Position numbers and translations under genes: made by a program. The notes under the pieces are model-generated. The model searched no databases. It was not told where the DNA came from and worked only from the letters and a program-made list of their open reading frames with translations. Below are positions 19,454-30,100 of a stretch of 64,000 bases of DNA, piece by piece. Origin of the DNA: an uncultured Colwellia sp. (lineage in GTDB: Bacteria > Pseudomonadota > Gammaproteobacteria > Enterobacterales > Alteromonadaceae); contig CAJXQM010000003.1 in the NCBI GenBank assembly GCA_913058145.1, positions 1 to 64,000 of the forward strand. Reading direction: 5' to 3'. Each line of letters opens with the position of its first letter. The first letter of the stretch is position 1.

Positions 19454-19618
19454 ATGTCATTAAGCGTTATAATATTAATTTCTTTAGCCCTTGCAATCAT
19501 TCTCGGAGGCGTTTTGTTATTAAAAAAATCAGCAAGAAAATTTGATTTAACGACAGAGCAACTAGAAACTATAAAGAAGCGAAATAAGGCACTAGATGAA
19601 GAAGAGCGAAAGGATTAA
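19454..19618 (+). CDS. Small single-pass membrane protein (possible DUF2897)
   Basis: A 54-residue protein. The start at 19454 is chosen because GGAGG (19445-19449) lies 4 bases before it; an in-frame ATG at 19385 lacks a ribosome site. It has one transmembrane helix (about 4-22), then a basic turn (LLKKSARK) and a charged amphipathic tail. This layout fits the small DUF2897 family found in Alteromonadales and Vibrionaceae, whose function is unknown; the match is by impression only. Confidence 0.7.
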   Translation: MSLSVIILISLALAIILGGVLLLKKSARKFDLTTEQLETIKKRNKALDEEERKD

Positions 19619-19725
19619 TGGAAAAATATTGTCCAATTTTTTTAATACATAACCTTATACATCAATTGTGAGAACCTTAATGAGTACACTATTAAGTGAA
19701 CAGTAGAGGAAAAGACACTTAAGTT

Positions 19726-20004
19726 TTAGCTACGATACAAGGTTTTAATTAAATGATACCCAAATTTTGTTTTTATTGGCCCATGTACTTTTAACAATTC
19801 TTGTTTAAAGACTACATCATCAAAGGCTTTGACCATTTGTCCTCGACGAAACTCACCTAAATCCCCTCCTTTTTTCTTTGATGGACAGATTGAAAATTTC
19901 CTTGCTAGTTTTGCAAAGTCAGTACCTTTAGCTAACTGTTCCTTTAACTCAAACGCTTGTTTTTCTGTTTTCACTAAAATATGAATTGCTGCTGCGTTAG
20001 CCAT
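19726..20004 (-). CDS. ppiC: Peptidyl-prolyl cis-trans isomerase, parvulin type
   Basis: A 92-residue stand-alone parvulin domain: [20 protein letters not shown] at the N-terminus, [20 protein letters not shown] in the middle and the [12 protein letters not shown] end. It has no signal peptide, so it acts in the cytosol, as E. coli PpiC does. It is a monocistronic gene that faces away from the carbonic anhydrase gene. Confidence 0.93.
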   Translation of the reverse strand: MANAAAIHILVKTEKQAFELKEQLAKGTDFAKLARKFSICPSKKKGGDLGEFRRGQMVKAFDDVVFKQELLKVHGPIKTKFGYHLIKTLYRS

Positions 20005-20149
20005 TATTAATCCTTAAGTGCTGTTTCAACGATATAAACGATTATACCAAGATTTAATCTACTGGTAATACCATATTTTTCTTTTACTCTCATCATTGTT
20101 GACATAAAATGTCATTAGATACTTTTAATGGCAGGGATTATTTAGACTT

Positions 20150-20749
20150 ATGAGCACAATAGAACATCTATTTGAAAATAATAAGAAATGGGCTGATAAA
20201 ATAACAGCAGAAAACCCTCATTTTTTTCAAGGCCTTTCCGAGCAACAATCACCACAATATTTATGGATAGGGTGTTCTGATTCTCGTGTACCTGCTAATG
20301 AATTATTGGGGATGCAACCGGGAGAAGTATTTGTTCACCGTAATATTGCCAACCAAGTTATTCATACTGATTTAAACTGCTTATCTGTTATTCAATTTGC
20401 AGTCGATATTTTAAAAGTTAAAGACATTATTGTCTGTGGTCATTATAGTTGTGGTGGTATTAATGCTGCTTTTGATAATAAAAGCCACGGTTTAATTGAT
20501 AACTGGTTACGCCACATTCAAGATGTATATCGCTTTAATAAAAATCAATTAGATGCGGTAACCGACAAAACTCAACGTATGAATTTAATGTGTGATTTAA
20601 ACGTTATTGAACAAGTAGCTAACGTCTGTAATACCACCATATTACGAAATGCTTGGCTGAATAAGCAAAATGTGACCGTACATGGTTTAGTTTATAATTT
20701 ACATGACGGCATCTTAAAAGATTTAAATGTATCCGCTAGTCATAACTAA
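20150..20749 (+). CDS. can: Beta-class carbonic anhydrase
   Basis: A 199-residue cytosolic zinc enzyme that interconverts CO2 and bicarbonate. The zinc ligands are visible: Cys in GCSDSRVPANE (near 42, with the Asp-Arg dyad) and His and Cys in CGHYSCGG (near 98 and 101). NLCADH-type helices follow. The length is slightly short of E. coli Can but complete. A bidirectional terminator follows at 20891-20916. Confidence 0.95.
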   Translation: MSTIEHLFENNKKWADKITAENPHFFQGLSEQQSPQYLWIGCSDSRVPANELLGMQPGEVFVHRNIANQVIHTDLNCLSVIQFAVDILKVKDIIVCGHYSCGGINAAFDNKSHGLIDNWLRHIQDVYRFNKNQLDAVTDKTQRMNLMCDLNVIEQVANVCNTTILRNAWLNKQNVTVHGLVYNLHDGILKDLNVSASHN

Positions 20750-20888
20750 CTGATACATTTATACAATAAGCTGTAATGATGATACCTAATATTTTGGCCG
20801 TTCTATTTATCACTACATTATCTAGAGCAGCTTAATTAAGTGAACAGATAAAAAATAGAGTACATGTAAATTAAAAATTTTTAGGTAT

Positions 20889-20917
20889 AAAAAAGGCGCT
20901 AAAAAGCGCCTTTTTTA
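20889..20917. terminator. Bidirectional rho-independent terminator between can and deaD
   Basis: AAAAGGCGC (20891-20899), a 6-base loop and GCGCCTTTT flanked by A and T runs give a hairpin with a U tract on both strands. It ends can from the left and deaD from the right. Confidence 0.88.
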
Positions 20918-20935
20918 TATGACAATGATTACAAA

Positions 20936-22786
20936 TTAGTTATTACGTTGTGGACGTTCCGTACGACGAGGAGTTTCCTGTCTAACTACTTGTTCATCTG
21001 ATGTAGTAATTGCAAGCGGTTGACGACGAACACGCACACCTTTCAACTGTTTAAACAAGTCTTCAGGAATACCTTTTGGCAACTGTACAAAGCTATGCTT
21101 TTCATGCAAGTTGATAGCGCCAATATAACTACTATCAAGAGATATTTCATTGGCAATAGCGCCAACAATATCACCAGGACGAGCACCATGCTCTTTACCA
21201 ACTTCTAAACGGTAAGTCTGCCAATCAACGTCGTTGCGATTTACTTTAGCTTTACGTGGTTTGTCATCACGAGCAGCACGAGGGCTATTTCTATCGCCTC
21301 TGCTTTCACCGCGATTTCCTCGGCTATCAGCACGAGAATCACGACGTGAATCACGGCCGCGATCACTACGATCGTTGCGGTCACGACCATTACTGGTACG
21401 TTCACGTGTATCACGACGTGGCTTAGGATCTTCTTTCGGTTCTAATGGTTGCTTTAATTGTTTTTGATACAACAACGCTGCAGCCAAGTCTACCATTGAT
21501 AATTCAGATTCTTCGGCCATCGATTCAATAATGGTACGCATACTAGTTAAATCTTTTGCGCCAACAATGGAGGCAATTTCATCACGAGCACGTTCAATAC
21601 GTTTTTCACCAAGTTCTTGAATATTTGGTAATTCATACATATTTACTGTGCCAGATGTTAAACGCTCATAATGACGAATTGAGTACATTTCACGTGGGCG
21701 AACAAACGCAATTGACATTCCTTCACGACCAGCGCGACCTGTACGACCAATACGGTGAACATATGCTTCGTTATCACCAGGTAAGTCATAGTTGATAACC
21801 AATGAAATACGCGGAATATCTAAACCACGAGCAACAACATCAGTTGCCACTAAAATAGACGATTTGCCTGATTTCATTTGTTCAATACTACGTTCACGTT
21901 GTGCTTGGTTCATATCACCATTAAGCGCTAATGCAGGGTACCCAGCACGCTCTAATTTTTCAGCAACATCAACAGTATCGTTACGTGTACGTACAAAAAT
22001 TATCATTGCATCATAATCTACAATTTCAGCAATACGTTCTAGCGCGGTCATTTTCGTAATGCCACCTACTTTCCAAGCGTATTGAGTAATGTTAGCTTTT
22101 GATTGCTTAACTGCGGCAATTTTAACGTGCTCAGGAGCTTTTAAGAAACGGTTAGCAATTTTGCGAATGGCTGCTGGCATAGTTGCAGAGAACAAACACA
22201 TTTGTGTCGTTTTTGGTAAGTGATCCAAAATCCATTGAATATCTTCTAAAAAGCCCATGTTTAACATTTCATCGGCTTCATCAAGTACACAAACTCTTAA
22301 GTCAGCTAATTTTAGACTCTTACGACGTAAGTGATCCATTAAACGACCTGGTGTTCCAACAACAACTTGCGCGCCGCGCTCTAATTGTTGAAATTGTGGG
22401 CCATAAGATTGACCACCATACAAAGTAGCAACACGTAAACCTTTCATATTTTTACCGAAAGATTCAATCGCTTCAGCAACTTGCATTGCTAATTCACGCG
22501 TTGGAGCCAATACCATTAATTGTGGTTTTTTTACTGAAGTATCTATTTTTGCTAGCGCAGGTAAACCGAAAGCTGCAGTTTTACCTGTGCCTGTTTGTGC
22601 TTCACCTAAAACATCTTTACCAGATAATAATAGCGGGATAGTTCGTGCTTGAATATCTGTAGCAGAATCAAAACCAATTGAAGTAACGGCCGATAATAAA
22701 TTTTCAGGTAAGCCTAATGTATCAAAACCGATTGCATCATTGTTTTGCTCAGTTTTGTTTTGATCTGTGTTTTGTTGTTCAGTCAT
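20936..22786 (-). CDS. deaD: Cold-shock DEAD-box RNA helicase DeaD (CsdA)
   Basis: A 616-residue ATP-dependent RNA helicase for ribosome assembly and mRNA unwinding in the cold. It has a Q motif (FDTLGLPENLLSAV region), motif I AQTGTGKT (about 60-67), motif II DEAD (about 168), motif III SAT, and motif VI HRIGRTGRAGR (about 345). A DbpA-type RNA-binding domain (about 495-570) includes RPGDIVGAIANEI and LHEKHSFVQLP. An Arg/Asp/Ser-rich disordered linker (about 440-490) and a basic tail flank that domain. A strong promoter about 400 bases upstream implies a long leader RNA. Confidence 0.96.
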   Translation of the reverse strand: MTEQQNTDQNKTEQNNDAIGFDTLGLPENLLSAVTSIGFDSATDIQARTIPLLLSGKDVLGEAQTGTGKTAAFGLPALAKIDTSVKKPQLMVLAPTRELAMQVAEAIESFGKNMKGLRVATLYGGQSYGPQFQQLERGAQVVVGTPGRLMDHLRRKSLKLADLRVCVLDEADEMLNMGFLEDIQWILDHLPKTTQMCLFSATMPAAIRKIANRFLKAPEHVKIAAVKQSKANITQYAWKVGGITKMTALERIAEIVDYDAMIIFVRTRNDTVDVAEKLERAGYPALALNGDMNQAQRERSIEQMKSGKSSILVATDVVARGLDIPRISLVINYDLPGDNEAYVHRIGRTGRAGREGMSIAFVRPREMYSIRHYERLTSGTVNMYELPNIQELGEKRIERARDEIASIVGAKDLTSMRTIIESMAEESELSMVDLAAALLYQKQLKQPLEPKEDPKPRRDTRERTSNGRDRNDRSDRGRDSRRDSRADSRGNRGESRGDRNSPRAARDDKPRKAKVNRNDVDWQTYRLEVGKEHGARPGDIVGAIANEISLDSSYIGAINLHEKHSFVQLPKGIPEDLFKQLKGVRVRRQPLAITTSDEQVVRQETPRRTERPQRNN

Positions 22787-23180
22787 AGTTAAATTTCATC
22801 TTCTCTAGGCAGGTATTAACGAAGAGCACAAAAAAATCACAAAAGAATAAGCCACCTTCAAACGACCTATTGATCTCAACAAGATCGATGGTGGAAAGTG
22901 TACTGATAAATAATTTTTAATTGCTAAGTCTTAACCTGCGTACATAATACGAGGAAACCACCAGGAAGACTTAAAGCGCATAGTGTAATTGTCACACTAT
23001 ATTTCTGCTGGAAACGAAATGTTCAGCTGGGCAAGTCTATTGGGCGGTATAAACCCCACTCATTTTCGATTTATTTACTTATTGCTCATTCTACATAATG
23101 ACATCAATAAATAATGCACGTCCTTATAAATTATAGTGCAATTGTTGCTTCTGTCGAAAAAAACAACATCCCTTCATCGA
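22787..23180 (-). promoter_or_regulatory. Long structured 5' leader of deaD mRNA
   Basis: From the promoter at 23188-23215 to the deaD ATG are about 395 transcribed bases with no full gene. Stems visible on the transcript are TAAGTCTT/AAGACTTA (22925-22932 with 22966-22973, extended by CCTG/CAGG), GATCT/AGATC (22872-22886) and an enclosing CCACC/GGTGG (22852-22894). Long leaders with secondary structure are known for cold-shock helicase mRNAs, where they mediate autoregulation and RNase E control. The role here is inferred. Confidence 0.55.
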
Positions 23181-23187
23181 GGCGCGC

Positions 23188-23215
23188 ATTATACATAGTT
23201 TTAGAAAAGACACAA
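23188..23215 (-). promoter_or_regulatory. deaD promoter (sigma-70)
   Basis: Minus strand: TTGTGT (23210-23215), 16 bases, perfect TATAAT (23188-23193), followed by a GCGCGCC discriminator. It is the best promoter match in the 579-base gap between pgi and deaD. Confidence 0.72.
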
Positions 23216-23260
23216 GAGATTTAAGTGATATCAACGTATTTTTATAAGAGATAATCAATA

Positions 23261-23310
23261 TATACCCGCTCCACTTGAAGATGCATCATTTAGCTGGAAC
23301 GGCTATAGTG
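23261..23310. repeat. Dispersed repeat copy between pgi and deaD
   Basis: TATACCCGCTCCACTTGAAG, ATGCATC, and ATTTAGCTGGAACGGCTATA. It shares the AAGATGCA and GCTGGAA blocks with 62174-62226 and the TATACCCG edge with the element at 43270-43331. Confidence 0.5.
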
Positions 23311-23365
23311 TAAAGTAGTTAAAGAACTATTTTAAGTTGAAACCAATTCGACCTTTGCCTAAAAG

Positions 23366-25006
23366 CTATTTAGCCTTTTGATAAAATTTCATCAAACTTG
23401 CCGTAGAACAATCGTGTTTCTCTGAAATAGAATTAGTGCTTAACTCTTCTTGTATTTCAGCAGCCAGTCCTTTACCTAATTCAACTCCCCATTGATCAAA
23501 TGAGCATATTTGTAAAATAATACCCTGAACAAATATTTTGTGCTCATAAGCAGCAATTAAGCTACCTAAGGTTTTAGGGTCAATACGCTTTAACAAAATA
23601 GTATTAGTTGGCCTATTCCCCTTATGAACTTTATGAGGCGATACTTTATTAATATAATCTGGCGTGCGCCCCTTCGCTTTTAAATCAGCCCTTACTTGTT
23701 GTTCATCAACACCCACCATTAAGGCTTGTGTTTGTGCAAAAAAGTTCGCCATTAAGGTTTCATGGTGACCCTGAACAGGTGTGACACTTTCTACTGAGCC
23801 AATGAAATCCGCAGGGACAACATTATTACTTTGGTGAAGATATTGATAAAAGGCATGTTGCCCATTAATGCCTAATTCACCCCAGATTGACGGTACTGTG
23901 GCATAATTTATTTCATCTCCATCCCAAGTGACTGACTTACCATTACTTTCCATTTCTGCTTGTTGTAGGTAAGCGGAAAGCATATGAAGTGTTTGATCAT
24001 AAGGTAAAATAGCTTGTGAATGAGCACCTAAGAAGGTGGTATTCCATACACTAATTAACGCCATAATGGCTGGCATGTTATCTTTAAGTGGCGCATTAAT
24101 GAAATGCTGATCCATCTCGTACGCCCCTTCTAATAACTCTTTAAATTTGTCAAATCCCAAATCAAGTGCAATAGCAAGGCCGATAGCTGACCATAATGAA
24201 AAACGGCCTCCAACCCAATCCCACATATCAAAGATGTTGTGTTCTTCAATACCAAAGCCCATGGCATTTTCTTTATTGGCTGTTACCGCAACAAAATGTT
24301 TTGCCACTGACTTTTCGTCAAAAGATGAGCTTGTTAACCATTTAATTGCCGTTTTAGCGTTAGTCATAGTTTCTGTGGTAGTAAAGGTTTTGCTCGAAAC
24401 AATAAATAATACTTTTTGCGGATCTAATGGTCGTAGCACTTCAACAATTTGTGCTCCATCAACATTAGAAACATAATGTACATTAACACCGTCATCACTA
24501 TAATGTTTCAGTGCTTCAGTGACCATTTGAGGGCCTAGATTTGAGCCACCAACGCCAATATTAACGATATCAGTAATGCGTTTTCCTGAATAACCCAACC
24601 AATGACCTTGTCGAACTTTATCAACAAAAACTTCCATTTTAGCTAATTGATTTTGAACATGTTCAGTTACATTCTCACCATCAACAATTAAAGGATCATT
24701 ACTTTGACGACGTAATGCTGTATGTAATACGGCTCGGTCTTCCGTTTTATTAATTTTAGCGCCAGTAAACATTTTAGTTCGCCAATCACAAACTTCAGTT
24801 TCATTTGCTAGCGATAATAAACAATCAAGTGTTTCACTATCAATCAAGTTTTTAGAATAGTCGAGTAACATATTAGGTAGCTCGATTGAGAATTTTTCAA
24901 AACGTTTAACATCGTTGGCAAAGAAGGTATTCATATGCTGAGATTTTTTTTCTTGTGCTAACTGCTGTAATTTTTTCCAACTAGCTAATGTTTGACGATC
25001 TGACAT
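23366..25006 (-). CDS. pgi: Glucose-6-phosphate isomerase
   Basis: A 546-residue cytosolic enzyme that interconverts glucose-6-phosphate and fructose-6-phosphate. Family marks are VGVGGSNLGPQMVTEAL-type phosphate-binding loop (near 152), SSKTFTTTETMTNAKT (near 208), the WDWVGGRFSLWSAIGL signature (near 265), a catalytic Glu in ESNGKS (near 355), His in GQHAFYQYLHQ (near 386) and the C-terminal Lys of the SFDQWGVELGK signature. The length is normal. Confidence 0.98.
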   Translation of the reverse strand: MSDRQTLASWKKLQQLAQEKKSQHMNTFFANDVKRFEKFSIELPNMLLDYSKNLIDSETLDCLLSLANETEVCDWRTKMFTGAKINKTEDRAVLHTALRRQSNDPLIVDGENVTEHVQNQLAKMEVFVDKVRQGHWLGYSGKRITDIVNIGVGGSNLGPQMVTEALKHYSDDGVNVHYVSNVDGAQIVEVLRPLDPQKVLFIVSSKTFTTTETMTNAKTAIKWLTSSSFDEKSVAKHFVAVTANKENAMGFGIEEHNIFDMWDWVGGRFSLWSAIGLAIALDLGFDKFKELLEGAYEMDQHFINAPLKDNMPAIMALISVWNTTFLGAHSQAILPYDQTLHMLSAYLQQAEMESNGKSVTWDGDEINYATVPSIWGELGINGQHAFYQYLHQSNNVVPADFIGSVESVTPVQGHHETLMANFFAQTQALMVGVDEQQVRADLKAKGRTPDYINKVSPHKVHKGNRPTNTILLKRIDPKTLGSLIAAYEHKIFVQGIILQICSFDQWGVELGKGLAAEIQEELSTNSISEKHDCSTASLMKFYQKAK

Positions 25007-25206
25007 AGTGATTCCTGTTAAATCATAAATAGTAAATAAAAGTATTTTTACGTTTAATAGTAAAACATATTTATGACACTAATATAATTATTAAATTAGA
25101 AAGAGTATTTTTTATTGCTGCAAGGTTAAAAGAAGCTTTACGTTATGGCGTTTAAATGGGTAGTAAGAAAAGTAGCGAGTTACCCAGTAAACCTAACGAG
25201 TTCTTG

Positions 25207-25818
25207 TTACTTAATAGCATAACCTCGGATAAAAAAAGCCACACTATTGCGTAAATAAGCTCCAACTTCCTCGGGAGATACACGCTCTTTAATATTAAAT
25301 TCTATTTGCATCCACAGTTCCCCTTTCATCATATTTAAAAACTGCGAGGCAGCATGTCTGGGATGTTCAATAGTGAGTATTTTCTGTTGATGCAACTTAA
25401 GCATCAACAGGCTTACCTCATTAATTATTCTCAGTGGCCCTGCTTTATAAAATATCTCAGATACTTGTGGATAGGTTGTTGACTCGAATACACATATTTT
25501 ATGTACCGCACAGACTTCTTTAGATGTCATAAACTCGGTAAAACTTTGCGCTAATGTTAATAAAACAGTATGGGGATCAGATAAGTCATGAAGTGATAAA
25601 TCTACTATCTGTAGCGATTCACATTTATATTCAATAGATGCCGAAAACAACTCATCTTTACTGCCAAAATGAGTATAAACAGTTTGTTTAGAAACATCCG
25701 CATTTTTAGCAATCAGATCCATACTTGTTCCCGCGTATCCCTGCTTGGTAAACAGACTAACCGCGGCATCGAGTATTTGGTACCGCTTGACTTCGTTTTT
25801 ACTGCGCTTATTAACCAT
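25207..25818 (-). CDS. TetR-family repressor of the adjacent RND efflux operon
   Basis: A 203-residue regulator with an N-terminal TetR helix-turn-helix (about 10-56): AAVSLFTKQGYAGTSMDLIA then VSKQTVYTHFGSKDELF. A larger C-terminal ligand domain includes a conserved MKGELWMQIEF-type stretch as in AefR/AcrR-like repressors. It is divergent from the efflux genes, with a 181-base shared control region carrying two palindromes (25874-25888, 25914-25936). It likely represses itself and the pump until an unknown ligand binds. Confidence 0.9.
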   Translation of the reverse strand: MVNKRSKNEVKRYQILDAAVSLFTKQGYAGTSMDLIAKNADVSKQTVYTHFGSKDELFSASIEYKCESLQIVDLSLHDLSDPHTVLLTLAQSFTEFMTSKEVCAVHKICVFESTTYPQVSEIFYKAGPLRIINEVSLLMLKLHQQKILTIEHPRHAASQFLNMMKGELWMQIEFNIKERVSPEEVGAYLRNSVAFFIRGYAIK

Positions 25819-25873
25819 TATGCCTCTCTACGTCGATTTTTCATTTGCTTATTTTACCATTCTATCAAAATAG

Positions 25874-25888
25874 ACTAGACAGTCTAGT
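25874..25888. promoter_or_regulatory. Palindromic operator candidate 1, TetR/RND control region
   Basis: ACTAGAC-A-GTCTAGT is a perfect palindrome with a 1-base centre. It also contains TAGAC-N6-GTCTA when read from 25871. It lies 55 bases upstream of the TetR start, in the divergent promoter region. Confidence 0.65.
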
Positions 25889-25913
25889 TTGTTATTATTA
25901 AACTAATATTTGT

Positions 25914-25936
25914 TAGACTGTGATTAGTGCAGTCTA
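25914..25936. promoter_or_regulatory. Palindromic operator candidate 2, TetR/RND control region
   Basis: TAGACTG (25914-25920), 9 bases, CAGTCTA (25930-25936): perfect 7-bp inverted arms with the same TAGAC/GTCTA half-sites as candidate 1, 25 bases away. Confidence 0.6.
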
Positions 25937-25999
25937 TTATTATTTCATACCCCTTTGTTAATTTTGGTTAAGCACTTTTATTTTTTTAGGTACCGATAA

Positions 26000-27187
26000 A
26001 TGATACAACACAATAAAACTAACCCTTTCAAATTTACGTTAGTCAGAATTAAATTAATCCTTTTAATTTTTCTCACCGCTTCTACATTGACTGCCTGTTC
26101 AAAAGCGGTAGAAAAGAAAGAGGCCACTAATAGTTACCAGCAAAGTGCTTCATTACTCACCATTTCCCCAGAAAAAAGTTATACCATCGCGAGAAACTAT
26201 CTAGGTCAAATCACAGCAAAACAACACACAAGTCTTAGCTTCGAATATTCAGGAAAAATAAGTGATGTTTTGGTAGATAGTGGGGATGTGATAAAGAAAG
26301 GGCAATTACTTGCTCAACAAGATACCCAATTACTTAACTATAAAACAACTGAACTACAGTCACAAAAAAAACAAGCACAAGCACAAATAACATTGAACAA
26401 AGCGAATTTAAGCCGGATAAAAACATTAATCAACGATGGCTATAGTTCTTTGCAACGCCTTGATGAACTTAATAGTGAAAATAAAATCCTTCAAGCGCAA
26501 ATAAGCGGATTAAATGCGCGTATTAACACCTTGCAATATCAAAGAGAAAAGTCCGCATTAATTGCCCCTTTTGATGGTGTAATCACCGAGCGATTTATTT
26601 CAAATGGTGACCTAAGCAATATTAGCCAGCCAAGTTTTCGTTTCATAGAGAAGGCAAATAATGAAATCAATGTCGGCATTCCCAGAAAAGTAGCGAGTAC
26701 ATTAGTTTTAGGACAAATTTTTAATATAACAATAGATAATACAACGCTTATTGATAAAACGAAACAAGCCAAGTTAATTGCCATTGGTCAGCAAATCAAT
26801 ACGGTAAATAGAACGGTACAGCTGCGATTAAAAATGCTGAAAAAACTTGATAAAGGCAACAGCTATAACGGCCAACTTGTCAGAGTAACCATTGAACAAA
26901 AAATCAAAAAACCTGGATTTTGGTTACCACTTAATGCCATTACGGACGGAGTTCGTGGCCAATGGCAACTATTTATTGCCTCCCCTACTGGTGACTCAAA
27001 TAATCGTTTTCAATTGCAGCCAGCAACAGTTAATGTTTTACATACTAGCGAACGTTCAGCGTATATAAATGGCTTATCCTTAGAACCACATAAAATAGTT
27101 GCTCAAGGTGTACATCGTTATGTGGGCGGGCAAGTAGTTAAGGCATCAACACAAGTATTAGCCAATATCGCAGGTAGCCAAGAATGA
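26000..27187 (+). CDS. RND efflux periplasmic adaptor subunit (lipoprotein)
   Basis: A 395-residue membrane-fusion protein. It has a signal sequence with lipobox LTAC (Cys near 34), a biotinyl-lipoyl-like segment (near 80-100, GKISDVLVDSGDVIKKGQLL), a helical hairpin (about 108-180) and a second lipoyl half (LIAPFDGVITERFISNGDLS). Beta-barrel and membrane-proximal domains (about 220-380) follow. It bridges the inner-membrane permease and an outer-membrane channel, which is not encoded here. The stop overlaps the start of the permease gene by 4 bases (ATGA), so the two are co-translated. Confidence 0.93.
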   Translation: MIQHNKTNPFKFTLVRIKLILLIFLTASTLTACSKAVEKKEATNSYQQSASLLTISPEKSYTIARNYLGQITAKQHTSLSFEYSGKISDVLVDSGDVIKKGQLLAQQDTQLLNYKTTELQSQKKQAQAQITLNKANLSRIKTLINDGYSSLQRLDELNSENKILQAQISGLNARINTLQYQREKSALIAPFDGVITERFISNGDLSNISQPSFRFIEKANNEINVGIPRKVASTLVLGQIFNITIDNTTLIDKTKQAKLIAIGQQINTVNRTVQLRLKMLKKLDKGNSYNGQLVRVTIEQKIKKPGFWLPLNAITDGVRGQWQLFIASPTGDSNNRFQLQPATVNVLHTSERSAYINGLSLEPHKIVAQGVHRYVGGQVVKASTQVLANIAGSQE

Positions 27188-30100
27188 TCCGTTCATTTGT
27201 TAAAAATGGTCGGTTAATGTCACTTGCCATTATTCTATTAATTGTTTCAGGGCTTGGTGCATTATCCACGATGCCAAGAATGGAAGACCCACGGATGGAA
27301 AACAGGCACGCAAGCGTTCTAACGCGCTTACCCGGCGCGAGTGCTGAACGTATTGAAGTGCTCATTACCGAAAAAATAGAACAAAAACTACGAAAAATTT
27401 CTGAAATAAAAAATATTACCTCAGTATCACGACCTGGTATTTCAGCGGTAAAACTTGAACTGCACGATGAAGTGACAAACTCCCTACCTATTTGGTCTAG
27501 GATTAGAGATTTACTTAATGACGTGGCTCCACAATTTCCACCAAAGACACTATCGCCTACGTTAGAAGATGATAGAAGTTACGCTTTTACCCAACTTATC
27601 GCTTTAAATTGGCAAGGCGATAGTCCAAGTGATATTGCGAGTTTAGGTCGCTATGCTAATGATCTTCAAAACCGTTTACGTATTGTCACTGGCACTGATT
27701 TAGTCAGTATTTTTGGTCATGGGCAAGAAGAAGTTTTAGTAGAAATAGAACCTGGACTTAGTAGTCAGTTACATCTGTCCAGTAGGGTTATAGCCCAGAA
27801 AATTCAACAATCTGATGCCAAAGTATCTGCTGGGCAATTAGTGAATCAACACAACCAGATGCAAGTGGAATTAAATGGCGCTTTTAACAGCGTGACACGT
27901 ATTGAAAACATCCCAATTAAAGAAAGCGGTTCAGGTACCATTCTGCGATTAGGCGACATAGCAAAAGTAAGTAAAAGCTTAGCTTGGCCTGCCCAAGAAA
28001 TGGCTATTGTTAATGATAAACCCGCTGTGGTAGTAGCCGTTCGTATGCTGCCAAATTTACGTATAGATCAATGGAGCGCGCATATAAAGGATGAGTTAGC
28101 TGAATATGCTAAACACTTGCCACAAAATATTGAACTTGACGTCTTATTTGATCAAAATACTTATACAGAAAAGCGTCTTGGCGATTTAATCGATAATATA
28201 GCGCTGGGTTTTATTTTAATTTCAATGGTATTGTTGGTCACATTAGGCTGGCGCTCGGCTGCAATTGTGGCCGCTTCTTTACCTTTAACGGTATTGTTTA
28301 CGCTTTCTGTCATGAACTTTTATGGCATACCAATTCACCAAATGTCCGTAACGGGTTTAGTCGTGGCTTTAGGTATTATGGTCGATAACGCCATCGTGAT
28401 GACAGACACTATACAAACTAAACGCCAAGAGGGTATGCGCCGACTTGACAGTGTTAGCTTTGCAGTAAAACACTTATGGCTCCCTTTACTTGGTTCAACA
28501 ATCACCACTATTTTAGCTTTTATGCCTCTTATTTTAATGCCCGGCTCTGCAGGAGAATTTGTTTCTGGCATCGCTTATAGCGTTATTTTTTCGCTTATAG
28601 GCTCTTATGTGATTTCTCATACTATTGTCGCTGGCTTAGCTGGGCGTTTTATTCCTAAAGGATTAGCGCCCAAAGGATCTATCAAGAACAATAGTCACTG
28701 GTATCAAGTAGGAATTCACCTACCTAAACTAAATAAATTATTTGAAAAAGGATTGCGCTGGGCGCTGACTTATAAAAAAACAACGATAATCACCGTATTT
28801 AGCTTACCTTTATTAGGCTTTGTTCTATCAACCCAGTTAAGCGAACAATTCTTTCCACCTTCTGATCGCGATATGTTCCAAATTGAACTCTTTATGCCAA
28901 CACAAAGCAGTATTATAAATACACAAGTCACTAGCCAACAAATAAGTGACTATCTTTATCAACAACAAGGAATAAAAAAAATCCGTTGGTTTCTAGGGAA
29001 GAATGCGCCTTCCTTTTATTATAATTTAACACCCACAAAAGATGGTTTTCAAAATTATGGTCAGGCCATGATCACAACAACTGATTTTAAAACCGTCAAT
29101 AATTTAATTCCTAAACTACAATCGGCCTTAGATGAATTAATACCGCAGGCACAAATATTAGTACGAAAACTAGAACAAGGACCTCCTTTTAATGCACCGG
29201 TTGAATTACGTGTATACGGCCCTAACTTAGATACCCTAAAAGTTATTGGTGATGACATTCGAAAAATAATGACGCAAACTACTGATATTATTCATACACG
29301 TGTTTCACTTCAGCCTGGTACACCTAAAGTGTGGGTAAATGCCGATGAAGAAGCAGCAGCCTTACTAGGTTTATCTTTAGTTGATATTGCCGAGCAATTG
29401 CAAGGCAGCTTAAGCGGACAAGTTAACGGATCTATTATTGAAGCCACCGAATCAATTCCTGTACGCGTTCGACTAGCCAATGACGACAGATCTACTATCA
29501 ATGCTTTAGCTAATATCAATTTACTTAGCCCAAGCATGGGGGATAATACGCAGCCTATCCCATTAACAGCAATCGCTGATTTTTCACTAAAACCTAGTCG
29601 AGGTGCCATTCCGCACCGTAATGGCTCTAGGGTAAATGTTATTGAAGGTTATATTCGTTCAGGGGTTTTACCCAGCATAGTTTTGAGCAGAGTTAATGCA
29701 AACATCGCAGCAGAAAATTACCAGTTACCCGTAGGGTACAAAATGGAAATTGGCGGTGAGTCGTCCGAACGTAATAACGCGGTTGGTCAATTACTTGCTA
29801 GCGTAGGGGTTATTTTTACTTTATTAATAACCGTGATAGTACTGTCATTCAATTCCTTTAGACTTGGTGGTATTATCTTCTTCTCTGCAATACAATCTGT
29901 AGGTTTAGGATTACTAACCGTGTATATGTTTGGTTACCCATTTGGTTTCACCGTGATAATTGCCTTATTAGGCCTAATGGGACTAGCCATCAATGCCGCT
30001 ATCGTTATTGTTGCTGAATTAAAAAGTGATGTTCAAGCAGTACAAGGTAATCAAAATGCCATTATTAAAGGCGTACAAAGTTGTACGCGCCATATAACGT

